A stretch of DNA of 64,000 bases from Fratercula arctica (Eukaryota > Chordata > Aves > Charadriiformes > Alcidae). Shown here piece after piece: positions 49,701 through 61,109 of the stretch. The DNA is taken from positions 53,896,885-53,960,884 of the forward strand of contig CANTUZ010000002.1 in the NCBI GenBank assembly GCA_947846985.1, written 5' to 3'. How positions within the stretch are numbered: position 1 is the first letter of the stretch; each line of letters begins with the position of its first letter. The notes beneath the pieces were generated by a model. That model saw only the letters and a program-made list of their open reading frames with translations, made no database searches and was not told the origin of the DNA. The translations under genes were made by a program, and so were the position numbers.

Positions 49701-51500
49701 AAAGGAAAAAGAAACAAAGCCCACATAACAGATAGTTTTTCTGAACCTCACTTTCAATGTACAAATCTCTCAGCTGACACCCGCAAATGTATACCTGGAC
49801 TTCCCTAGCCCACCTATTCATAGCATGGAAGTTTATGAGCCTCAACTAAATTCAGCTGAGTTGCAACCCACCTACCTTCATGCTCCAACTTATTTGAGCC
49901 ATTCTAGATCATCCATGGTTAAAGGTCCATCATGTTTGGCTTGAAAAGTAGCGTTCACTGAATATCTCATGTCCAAAAGCATCAGCAAAGTCCCTGATGT
50001 GAATTTCTACAACCAAGTATGGCAGAACATACTTCAAGTTCGTAACAGCCATTTCAATTCCCTTTGGAAATATTACATTACCTTACTGTCTCCACCCACC
50101 ATTTGAAAGGGACAGCAGGAGAAAAGAATAAATCAAGAAAGATCAGAGCTTAGCACAATCCCTTGAATGCCACTCACTTACTTCTGCCTGTATACATACT
50201 TAAAACAAAACTTTAAAAGCAAGGGCTACAGAGGAGGTTTTTCAAGAGGGGAACCCAAAAAGTTGAAGAATTTTCTAAGTAGTACATGAAAAGTAACAGA
50301 TTTTACATTATTTGATCCCATGACATATACCCTATAAGGAAAACCTTTAGGATTCCACATATGGAAGGAAGTTAAATATCAATGGTCTATATCAATCTTA
50401 ATGGAGCTAAGGTGATTCATATCAGTACAGGAGTGCGTCCTAATTTTTTAGTCTTTCCTGTTTCTTTCTTTAAGAATAGCTGGTGTTCTATTACTGTAAA
50501 ATATTAACTTTCAGTTACTTGTAGGTTTTGTTCCTATTACCTACTTCAACCCAAATAGTTCAGATAAGTCCTGGATAAACATGCAAGCTGAAAGTTGCTT
50601 ATCTGAATCAAACCAAACCACTGAATACTTTGAAGTTGGTCGATTGTTGTATGTGCAGTGGAAACTGCTAATTACCTTCCAGTCACCTCATAAAGGCAAA
50701 ATGATCCTCTAGACTTGGGTCATTCCTGCACAAAAAATGATGATAAAATAGCTAAATCCCTTCTAATTTGCTAATTTAGCTACTTTGTTTCAATCTTGTG
50801 CGTGCCTTACTTGAGCACCTTAGTTTCAAACACAATAAACTAACCTTTAACTGATTTAATTTGCAAGAGAGCAATTCAATTCCAAAACAAGCATCCTCAC
50901 ATGGAATTGGACTGGAATAACAAAAGAGGAAAATTATAGCAGATTTTGTTATTGGCATGTGGACAAGTTGACAATCAGGAAGCCATCTGTCTCTCCAAAT
51001 CCAGTAACATTCTTAAATGACCCTTTTTTTGCTTCCCCAGACACCCCAGCAGAGAGTAGTATCATAAGACAGAGAAATTGACTGTAAGAGACAGTTTAGT
51101 AGTGCTAAAGCTCAACCAGTGTCCTCAGGAGTTCATTAAAAACAAGCCTTTATTACTCAATTTGACATTGCCTAATAAGATTCCAGAAGAGATTTTTGCT
51201 TATTTTAGGCTAATGAGAATTTTATAGACAAGTCATTTCCGTATTCTCCCAAGAGAAAGTGATAGATTGGTGCACAATAGACTAACTCCCCATCCCTCAT
51301 TTCTTTAGCATCTTTCTTCTACTATTAAGTCTTTTACTTGCTTTCCTTCCACTTTCTATTTAAAAAAGTAACCTCTCTATTGCACGGAAAATAAACATTA
51401 GGAAAAAGAAAACAGTCAGAAGACATGTTTTATTTAGTGTTTGATAAATTAATCCTCAGGGAAGTATCCAGGCATGCTAACACTAAATACCAGTTCCAGC

Positions 51501-51590
51501 CAAAAAAAAAACCAAAAAACAAAAAACCCAAAACAAAACAAAACCACCAAGCCAAAAAAACAAACCCCAACCAAAAGAAACCCAAAACCA
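51501..51590. repeat. A/C-rich low-complexity sequence
   Basis: About 90 bp consist almost only of A and C, in CAAAAA and CCAAAA steps. Apparent Lys/Pro/Asn-rich or Phe/Trp/Leu-rich open frames here are translations of the simple repeat. Confidence 0.95.
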
Positions 51591-54575
51591 GTAACTTGCA
51601 CATTCTGCAGTATTTCCCTGGCATGAAATCTGTTGGCCAAAATAAGAGAACTGTGAATCACACATACACCTATTATAAAATAGATTTTCACATGTTTTAA
51701 TGATGATAAAGCCATTGACAGCTACTAGAAAACTAAACTTCCTATTGGGTAACCCCGGTCTTCATTTGTCAACACAGAAGCATGAAAACATATACAGAAT
51801 CTCCCATGCTTATTAAGTCTAACTCTAAATCCAACCCTTTCCTCTGTAACTGACTACAATCAAACCTATTTGCAGCGGAGCCATCGCAATTACAATACCC
51901 AAGGGATGCGAGGCACAGGGGCCATACAAAGGGCGTACAACACAGCAGAATGAAGTGGCCATGGGAGTGAGCTGTGCCGGGACTGCACAGCTCACAGGCA
52001 TGTGATGCAACGCAGTTCATGTTCACTGAGCAAATAGCAGCAGAAACAAAGACATCAGCCCCTCCAGGTGCTTTGGTTTTGCCCCTGCACCCCACGGGAA
52101 CTGAATTTCACCTTGTCTTGTGTTTCACCAATATATCTGGGGGGAGCAGGGGGAAGTCACCCTGCAGGGTCCATAAGAACCTCGTGATCCAAAATGCCGT
52201 GTAGTCAGAGATGTCATTGATTCCTGAGCTGATACTCGATGTGCTTGCCAAGAGAGAGAACTGGAGAACTGTGACCTCTCATGGCTGTGACGAGTGTCAT
52301 GAATGATTTTGCTTGGTGATACGATTATTTGCCATTTATACCCAATTTCCTCACACCAGCAAAAATAATCCATGATCAGTACAACTTACAGCTTCAAAGT
52401 CAAGCAGTATAAAAAATTCTTACTCCAGTCTTAAGCGTATTAAAACGTTTACCGTGTTGTTCCAGACAAATGTTACACGTGAATGTTGTGTAAAGCCTCC
52501 ATCCTGATCTTCAGTTTCCTTTAACTTTGCTGCACTGGACACAATGTCCACACGCAAGGTACAAGAGCACCCACACATCGCCACAGAGGTCTCGTGCTGT
52601 TTTCTAACACAAGACTCCTGAACAACTTCTCTCTGATTGTAAAAGTCTGCGTAACCGGTGTTTGACTGCAAAAGTATCTATGACAAGACAGTTTATAAAA
52701 GTTTCTTAGGTAAGTGAAGAATTATACCAATCAAGGTATCAAGAAAATCTGAAATTTGAAGCACTACTGAATGCTATAACATACACCAGATATTCAAGGG
52801 ATATGAAATGTATGTTCCGAGACCTTTATAAAAAGAGTTAAGTCAAAGGAAGTGATGGAGAGATAGAAACCTCTTCTTAGGCATAACCAGAAGTAACCAA
52901 AGCTGACACCACGGTGATACTGGATGATACTATCCATAGTAGCTATCTGTCACTGCTTCAAAATCTCATCCTTTACTTGAAATGCAAAGCTAGAAACTGA
53001 ATGAACGTTGAGACGAACCTGTACCTCCAGCCTCAAGAAAAAGAGCTGGAGCACATTACCAAGAGACTGAGACAGTGAAAAAAGGCTGAGAGAAAAGTTA
53101 GACTTTATTATGTCCCCAAACCGTCTCTTTCCATAATCAGTCTCTCTCAAATACCAGGACTAGATTATTCAGATAAGGGTGAAAGAGATTTTAGTAGGAA
53201 AATATATTATTATCTTCCTAGCTCATTAGCCCTCCATCCATGTATTAGGTTGCACCCTTGTCTCTGAAAGCTTCCCTTAAGACATGAGAGGATGGGCTGC
53301 AAGTTATAGTGCCCCATCAGGGCCCCCCACACTCACCCTCCGCTTACCTCAGGGCACCAAACTGGTATCAGGTATCTCATACTAGGGGTGTCCACAGGCA
53401 AACAAAGTGCCAAATGTATGTATGGCTCCTGCAGGGCCTTAGTAGAGTAGCCAGAACACTGATAAACTCATAACCTCCCTCTAACTTCCTTTGCAAGCCA
53501 GCTCTAATAGTTTAAATTGGCGGCAATCCTCAACCATAATATTTTATATCCTTTCCAAGAAATGCACAATTAACTATGATAGCTTTGGATATTCAATATT
53601 CAGGGGAAGTAGCGCTGCTGTGGCCCGGACTGTGATTCCATTCTCTGGTAGACTCCAGATCAAGGGAGTACAGCATGTGAGCCTCGGAGATCATTAATTA
53701 ATTTGCAAAAAAACCAAACCAAAACAAAAAGTACAAAAAAAGCCCCACAGCAACTCTCAAAAGTTAACAAGGGCAGAAAAAGCAAAATTGCACATGGGAA
53801 GTAAAAGAACCTTCAGAACAGCAAATCGTAACTGTTGTAACAAACACCCACCAATTTTGACTTTGCACATCTGTGGAAGATTCAAATTCTTAGGATAAAA
53901 GAGTAGAATACGGTACACAATTTTAGAAATGCAAACTTTATGCAGCCTTGAGCTGGTAATACCACTTCTTCAGAGAGCAAATAACTTATTATTAGAGGTG
54001 TAAAGAGCTCTATATCCAAGTGACAGGTCTCCATCCAACTAAATAAGAAAATGCTGCCAAATCTATTTCTGTAATCTCAATGATCTCATATGTTTTCATT
54101 AAATATATTAAATAAAAAGAGAGATGAAAAGTGCCCTATTTATCCTATGCTAAAGTAATAAGAGGGCTTAATTTTTTAATATTTTCAAAATTAATAGTAT
54201 GCTAGAGGTATACAGTATGTTTTATAAACTACAGTAAGTATCTGTCAGAAGAATAATCTCACTGAAAGTTTTCACTATTATACTTAGTTGTTTGCATTCT
54301 CCTTGCAGCAGGGAGCCATAATCACAGGCCTACATTTCTCTGTTCTAGGCTTTGCACAGACACAGAGCCTTGCCACACTGACTTTACCATCCAAGGTCCT
54401 ACAAGCCTAAAGTGAAGAACAGCGTTAAAACACATCGCTTGTCTGGAGGATTAAAATCTTAAGTAAAGCTGAATCTCTTAATACGTTAGGGATAACACGT
54501 TGTTTCCACCACAATGAATTTTCTGATTGCGAAAGCTATATTCGCTGCTGTTTCTTATTTTTTTGTTTATCTAAC

Positions 54576-54600
54576 AAAAAAAAAAAAAAAAAAAAAAAAA
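54576..54600. repeat. 25-nt A tract
   Basis: Uninterrupted A run in the 11.4 kb intron. The 151-codon open frame across it is a chance frame with a poly-Lys stretch. Confidence 0.97.
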
Positions 54601-54991
54601 GGGAAAAAAAGCGCTAGAAATTTTCTAAGTAGCATACAAATACCCAAAGGGAAGCAAGGGAGTTATGCTCAGCACACAACCATTTGCAGGAAAAAAATCT
54701 CTACCAACAACTCAGTTTTTCCTGTATGCAAATCTCTAAACACGAGAGTTCAGCTGGATGCACCTTTGCAGGCATATAGTATTTCTTTGTTTCAGAGTAC
54801 TTCTTCGCTATTAGAGATGCTGGGCCCACAGACCCAGTCCTCATGCACTCCTCATAATAGAATAAAATATCCTGGCAGCAATGTCACAAATGACTCACGA
54901 GCGGTGGTTTGCTTCCTACACAAGCCAATTCTTGAAACATACCCTTTGGTCTTGATGTTATCCCCCTGACGTTGTACTCAAATGACAGCAG

Positions 54992-55013
54992 CCATTCATT
55001 CATTCATTCATTT
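54992..55013. repeat. ATTC tetranucleotide microsatellite
   Basis: About five copies of CATT/ATTC in a row. Confidence 0.9.
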
Positions 55014-55754
55014 CTTCACAAGGTAGGAAGACACGAAGCTATCAAAGGGAGCTGGCAAGAGCCCGTAAGGCCTGATTAAGCTTTTCTAGGCTTCGGGAAT
55101 GAATCCAAGAAAAAAAAAAAGCCATCAGGTTCTGATGTCTTTTCTTCGTAACATTTTGTTCAGGTTTAGATTAAATGCAACCAGCAAAAAAAAAAAAAAA
55201 GAAAAGAAATTTAAAAATCCCCGTTTCCCTTTTCCTGCTTGCATTCCCTATGGGCACTCTGGCAGCCTGACAAAATAGTAACTGAGAACAAGTGCTGCAG
55301 GGCCAAGTCCCAGCTGCAGCTGAGCTCCACACCGGGGAGAGCCGGGGAGCTGGTGGGACACCAAAGACGGGTAGCTGAAGCACTACGCACCCAGACTGGT
55401 GTTTGCACCCTTGATTCCCCAAATACTAACCCCACCCCTGCCCTGGGACACTCATTTGGTTTTGCACAGAAGGGAGAAGGAGCTTCAGCAGCCTTCAGAG
55501 TGGCAGGAGAGCAAGCAGCCTCCCCGGGGGTAGAAGGGGCTCCATCATCCTCTTCCCATGGCACCCGAACAACCTGGTGACAATCCGTGGTGCTGGGATT
55601 GCTCTAGTTATACAGATGCATATTTAGCTCTACCTTTCAGAAAAAGCAGAAAAACTTATTCAGAAATTTCACATTTACTTTGAAAATTAAGCCCTCAAGA
55701 GCCTTTTTTTTAAAAAAAAAAAATCTGAAATTTAAAGCAGTTCTTGCATCTTAA

Positions 55755-56515
55755 GCATATAGGAACTGCCATTCTGGATCAGACCAAACATCCTTCTAGC
55801 CAAAATTCCATCTTCCCTTTGGAAAGCTACTGAGGGTTGAGCTGATCCTGCTATGGAAGTGTATTTTTTAACACTGAGAAACAGTTGTTAATAGGTTATT
55901 GTCAACTCAGAGCCCAGAATTATATTTGTACAGTTAGGACCGTTTTGTCCTGTATGCACCCATTTCTTCTCATCCCCATTAACGTCCTTTGACATTTTGT
56001 CATCAGTTGTTCAGTGTTCCCAAGAACCTTCTGCAACTCCTTGCAGGTAGCCCTCCTCCTTTATAAAGGCCAGGTCATTAGCAGAAAACTTCATGTCCCT
56101 CTTCGCCCCTTTTCTAGATCATTTTTAAAAACACTGACAAGTTGAGATCTTTGCAAGGATCTGCTAGAAACATTTTTTATATTACAAAAATAACCATTCG
56201 TTGTCACCACCTGTTAGTTATTCATTATTGAGAAGAGTTTCTCTACAAACTGCTTAGTTCCTTTAATAGCTTTTGGTGAGGGATCTTGTTGGATGCCTAT
56301 TAGAAACCCAGGAAGACAACATCAGTTGAATCTCTCTGTCCATATACTTATGATAAATACAAATGACTAGCATTTTTATAAGACATAACTTTTCTCCCTT
56401 CTATTGCAATTATCCAGGTGCTTCCTAATTCTACTTCTAAACAGTTCCTATTAATTTTCATGTTAGAGATGTCAAGCATACCAATCTGCAGATGCCAGGC
56501 TCAAGCTTATTAATA
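55755..56515 (-). mobile_element. Degraded ancient CR1/L3-like LINE relic
   Basis: The plus strand starts with AACTGCCATTCTGGATCAGACC, matching the widespread reptile/amniote retroposon phrase GGCCATACTGGGTCAGACC. It later shows remnants such as GGTGAGGGATCTTGTTGGATGCC (56276-56298), close to GGTGAGGGACCTTGTCAAAGGC, and GAGATGTCAAGCATACCAATCTG near 56466. These occur in the same order as in the longer turtle and crocodile copies I remember, with internal deletions. The plus strand appears to be antisense to the element. It is much more diverged than the copy at 955-1225, which implies an older insertion. Family assignment is from memory and borders are approximate. Confidence 0.6.
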
Positions 56516-57108
56516 ATGTTCCACCGGAACTCACTCCAATTCAGGATAAACAGAGTATCTTACAAGGAACCTGAATTAAAATTTCCATCTAATGATAATA
56601 GTCTGCATACGATAATATCTGCATCCTCAACTTTGAAACATTAATATTCTTTAATGTAGAGTTATTTTGTATGCATACATGCACATATGCGTATGTATGT
56701 ATGTAAAATTTTCATGCAATGATGCATTTCTTTATCTAATTAAACCAACGTTTAGGAATCTTTTGCTAGAAAGCTGACACTAAACACAATTTGGCAAAAG
56801 AAATAAATTACATTGAATTTATGTAAAACTTGTAACTACAAATGCTTAGTCTTTCAGTAATGCTTTAATTTTTTTTTTCCCAGTCAATTTCCTTTCCTTT
56901 AAGTGTCAGACTTCTAGACAAATCCTCAAATTGGGGCTTGCCAAACCTATTCCAAAGTTGCACCACAGAAGCAAATCGTGAGCACAGCAGCTCACACACT
57001 TCTGCAACCATCCAGGAAAAACAAATATCCATCATACATCTCTTCCGTCTGAATTTCAGTGTAATCTGTTTTCCTGCGTTAGTATTTCCTCTGGGAAGGC
57101 AATAAACG

Positions 57109-57346
57109 CTTGCACTTCCCAACAATTTATCCTACTCTATCTCCTCCCCCCACAAAGCCACTCTGTCACCACTGGGGAATTTAAATAGAGAAAAAATAAA
57201 GAAAAGTAAAACTGCCTGAATCTCTTGCACTTCCCAACAATTTATCCTACCCTATCTCCCCCCCCCCCCCCCCCCCCAAGCCCCTCTGTCACCACTGGGG
57301 AATTAAAATAGAGAAAAAATAAAGAAAAGTAAAACTGCCTGAATCT
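57109..57346. repeat. 115-bp tandem duplication with an expanded C tract
   Basis: Copy 1 is 57109-57223 and copy 2 is 57224-57346, each starting CTTGCACTTCCCAACAATTT and ending ACTGCCTGAATCT. They differ by only a few substitutions and by the C tract, which is a short interrupted run in copy 1 and 20 uninterrupted C (57258-57277) in copy 2. The low divergence indicates a recent duplication. Confidence 0.97.
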
Positions 57347-58125
57347 GACATTCTCCACCTCATCGATTGCATCAGCAGTCCCTCACCAAAATTAGGTTTT
57401 TAGAGCGTATTACTTACTGCATAGCTATAAAATAAGACTACTTTTCAACTTCATCTACTTGCACACTTTTCATGTGGGTAAGCATGGTAGTTACATACCA
57501 TGCGTGCTTACACAGTTCTTCTATTATTTTTTTTTTTTAAATTTGATAATTATGTCATTCTAAGATACAGTGCTGGTCAATAAATAAATGTTCAGATTGT
57601 TGCCCATTTTGGCTTTAATAAAAATGTTCACAGTATTATTATTTTAATCAGGAAATATTTAGTAAAATGAATAGAATTTGGTTGGCTTTTTTCTACTATG
57701 GGAAGAAATAAAAATAGTCATGGATAATCACTCTGCTCTTTATTATTCTGTTCAACCACACAAAAATTTAAGGAATTCCTATTGACCAGTGACTACTAGC
57801 AGATTGATTTTGACCTAAAATATTTCTGATAAAGTCAGGAGCTCTCCCTCGAAAGACTGACAACATACCAATGAAGTACAATAAAGATGTATTTCTAAAG
57901 GACTGTCGTTGTGCAAAAACTATAATTACAGGATGAATATGTGAATTTATGCATCTCCACCAGCTTTCTAAACATACTGATTTTACTGTTGTTACTGCCC
58001 TTTTCAAGCCTCTGGTGACAGCCAAGTCCCAACTGAGAAGCTTCCAACTTTGGCCTGTCTCTGGCAACATATATTTGAACTGGTGACATTTTAAAAAGAG
58101 TCAAACAACAGGAAAGGAACCGCAC

Positions 58126-58225
58126 CTTTGCAACGCTCACAGCAAGCTCCTCTCTGCTTAATGACGAGAGCACAGTCCTTGGAGAGCATCGGACACTTCT
58201 CTCTTTTGCATGTCACTTCCTTATT
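58126..58225 (-). CDS. BMPER: BMPER coding exon: second half of VWC domain 1
   Basis: This 100-nt exon encodes 33 residues starting [11 protein letters not shown] and ending GACCERCK, plus the first base of a split codon. It corresponds to about human residues 74-106, from memory. The CCxxC motif (CCERC) that closes a VWC domain is present. Codons start in phase 0 after acceptor CCAG|AAT and end in phase 1 at AAAG|GTGCGG. That donor has G at +5 but is otherwise a weak match to consensus. The acceptor's polypyrimidine tract is a run of 23 T on the minus strand followed by C-rich sequence (58235-58257 on the plus strand). In Crossveinless-2 proteins the BMP-contacting clip and first VWC1 subdomain lie N-terminal to this piece, so they are encoded outside the window. 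The next exon, 11.4 kb away at 46632-46714, supplies the rest of the split codon, giving Asp. Confidence 0.95.
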
Positions 58226-58234
58226 CTGGAGGGG

Positions 58235-58257
58235 AAAAAAAAAAAAAAAAAAAAAAA
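58235..58257. repeat. 23-nt A tract, the polypyrimidine tract of a BMPER acceptor
   Basis: On the minus strand this is 23 T followed by CCCCTCCAG and the exon at 58126-58225. It is therefore both a microsatellite and part of the splice acceptor. Confidence 0.95.
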
Positions 58258-61088
58258 GAGATAAAAGCTATATAAAAGCTATTGCAAGCAAACCAAATCC
58301 ACAGCTCCATTTCTTGCAACTCAGAAAATAAGTGAGGCTAGCAATCGTCTCTCTTGCTTCAGGAGAGATCCTTGTAATTCAGAACACCTTGCTCCCCTTG
58401 AAGGAATGCAATAGATGACAGTCTCTGAGTTCTCCAGGAGCTCAAGTAAATGGTGTTTAAACTCCACTTAGACAGAAATTCATAACCACTGCCCATCACA
58501 GTACAGAAAATGTGCCCCACTGAAGAAATCCACTTTGCTTAAATGAACAACTAGCTACACAACATGCTTGTTAAAATACCCTCGGGGTCTGGAGGTGCTG
58601 CCCCATGAATCGCACAGCTCAAGAATCATTTCTCATGGTGACAAAAGGACAGATGGCTGAGGAAGAGGTAGCAACCTCAGAGAAAACAAAACTCTCTGCC
58701 ACTGCTGAAAGTCATTTTTAGCTGGCAGAACTACCTTGCTACCCAGAGGGTCTTCAAAACAGCCTACTATATGCTATACTAGAAAAAAAGACTACTGTAA
58801 TTCATCTTTCTCCCCAAAATGCTCAGAAACGATGAAACAACACAAGCAGGCAGAATCACTGTACATTATAGTGTCATCTCTCTATGGCAAAAAGTCAGCA
58901 ACGGCCAAGGCCAAAGAGCACATCGACCACATGAAGGAATGTCAACAGAGGATGCGCGGCAGCAGGCAGGAGAAATATTCCATTTGTATCCTGGCTTGCC
59001 CCTGTGGTGTCAACCCTTCTCGTTATCTCTGTCTTTAAACAAGGGCAGAAAACAAATACTTTGGGGGTTTCTTTCAGTAAAATTTTGCTACTTGAAATTC
59101 CTGACTGAAAGTAGCCCTCTGAAGTGACCTCCACCTAATAATTAGTAGCTCAGTTCATTAAGTGACACAGGTGGCCATTTACTAGATGCAAGCACCCACC
59201 TCATCCAATCTTATGACTTAATTAGAGACTAAAAATATCAAAGGGATAGAAAAATGTAAATCATAAAACTAAAGGAAAAGAAACTGCTTTCCAGTCTTGT
59301 GCTCCCTGTGGCCTTATTCAAGGTGCCTGTGAAGGATAACACGCAGCTTTTATTACATTCCAGCTCTTTGTCTAAAATCAGAGGTTTATTTTCTTCAAAG
59401 TCACTGCCTGATCTGATGGGAGCTATAAAGGCGCTTCAATCTTATCAGTGTAAATGAGGAATCACTCTCGCCAAGCCAGTGTGAAATCAGCAAATGAGAA
59501 TCAGGCCCTAAAGCGCAGCTGCAGCCACACAAACGACTACTGTAAAAAGCCAGGTCACTGCTATGTGCTGGCGGCTCTGCATCACTCCAGCATTGCAGAC
59601 CCACCATAAATGCAATTTAACTGGCGATTTAAACTGAATTTATGGCAGGTCTGTAGCTCTGGGCTGGCACAAAGCAGCCACAGCACAGCAGTGCCACTGG
59701 CTCAACAACAACTTTTTAGAGCACAGGGTGAAATCCCCATTCCCTTTACGTGAACATAGTGCCCCCTGACTCTGCCGCCTTAAAGCCTGTCGAAGGGCAG
59801 CAGAATCAAGTTCACCAAATCAACTACACGCAGTCTGTATTTTAAAGGGTTCTGCTAAGATGCAATTCTCTTTAATGAGAGTTTGCTCAAGGAAAGATTT
59901 AATAAGCCTAGTGGCCCTGTTCCCTTTATCTGTGGGAAAATCTTCTGCATGGTGAAAGCAGCTTTGAAGGAAGGGCAAAATCCAGTTTCAAGTGTGTTCC
60001 TTTAGAGAGCGTGATTTACCCAGCTGCATCGTGGACCTCTGTGATGGTGCCCTTTTGGGCCAACCTACCTGGGTAGGACCCACATCAGGGGGTCCGGCAG
60101 GCATCTACCCATTGGATTCCCTCTTCAAAGGGAGAAAACATTATTACAGATGGCAGGGAGAGGGACAAGAAGTAGAATGGATCTCCGTATTTCTTTTGGT
60201 TCCCTGATTCCCAGGAGACTTCTGGGTCAAACGTCTCATGCAGCTCAGCTTCACAGGCAGCTTCTCACCCTCTCCCCTGAGCTCCATCTGCCTCCCTCTG
60301 CCCCCAGGCACATCCTGACATGGTTGCTTCTTGCTGGCGATACAAAATATTGCTAAGAATGACCCAGACGCACATATTTCACACAGGAGCTACTTGCTAC
60401 TTACCTAACTAGAAGTATCCTGTTTGGCCCAAATCACTTCAATCAGAAATATTCTCTGAAAATGACAAGTTTGGTACCATTGAGCCAACCCAGGGGGGCA
60501 GCCAAATTTGGGTCTTACTCTTCTTCCCTTATCACCAGCAACACTGGTGGCTCAACCCCAAACTTAGGACCTGCATTCCAGGTAAGGATGGAAGGAATTG
60601 GAAAGAGAAAGCAAGACTGAGGCAGGCTTCAGAGCCTAGCAGCGGAGAGCTTTCCTGAGAGGGAAGATTTTGGGCTTCGTGTCCTGGTGCCAAGGGCCGT
60701 TTTACATTAAGCAGCTATTCCACGGAAGCACGTTAGTGGCCCACCGTGCGGTGACAGGAACTGAAGGGTCCTACCCCCCCTTGGAGGGCATCTGAAGCAG
60801 TAGGCTACATATTCACATTTCCTTTCTTTATCCCAGTCGACCTTGAACTACTTGCTGCTCAGTGGCCCAGCTTCAGCAGAAGAGGGGCTTGTTCCTCATG
60901 GTCCCAAAAGCCACCGGTCCTGACAGCAAGGACGCTTGTGGGAAAAGCAGGAGATGAATCTTTTGAGTTGCCTCTGGACATAGAGGGCACTGCATCTGGA
61001 TCACTGTCTCAAAGGTGAGTTGTTACAGCATGGTGCTAAAAGGTGGGCAGGAGGCGCCACACCCACCAGCTCTCCCTTTTCTTCTTTC

Positions 61089-61109
61089 TTTTTTTTTTTT
61101 TTTTTTTTT
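61089..61109. repeat. 21-nt T tract
   Basis: Uninterrupted T run, flanked by T-rich sequence, in the partial 5' intron. Confidence 0.97.

Larger units (their letters stand above)
46715..58125 (-). other. BMPER: BMPER intron, 11.4 kb
   Basis: Phase-1 intron between VWC1 and VWC2, GTGCGG to CTAG. It contains A-rich low-complexity tracts (51501-51590, 54576-54600), an ATTC microsatellite (54992-55013), an old CR1/L3-like LINE relic (55755-56515) and a 115-bp tandem duplication (57109-57346). The remainder shows no recognisable gene. Confidence 0.9.
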
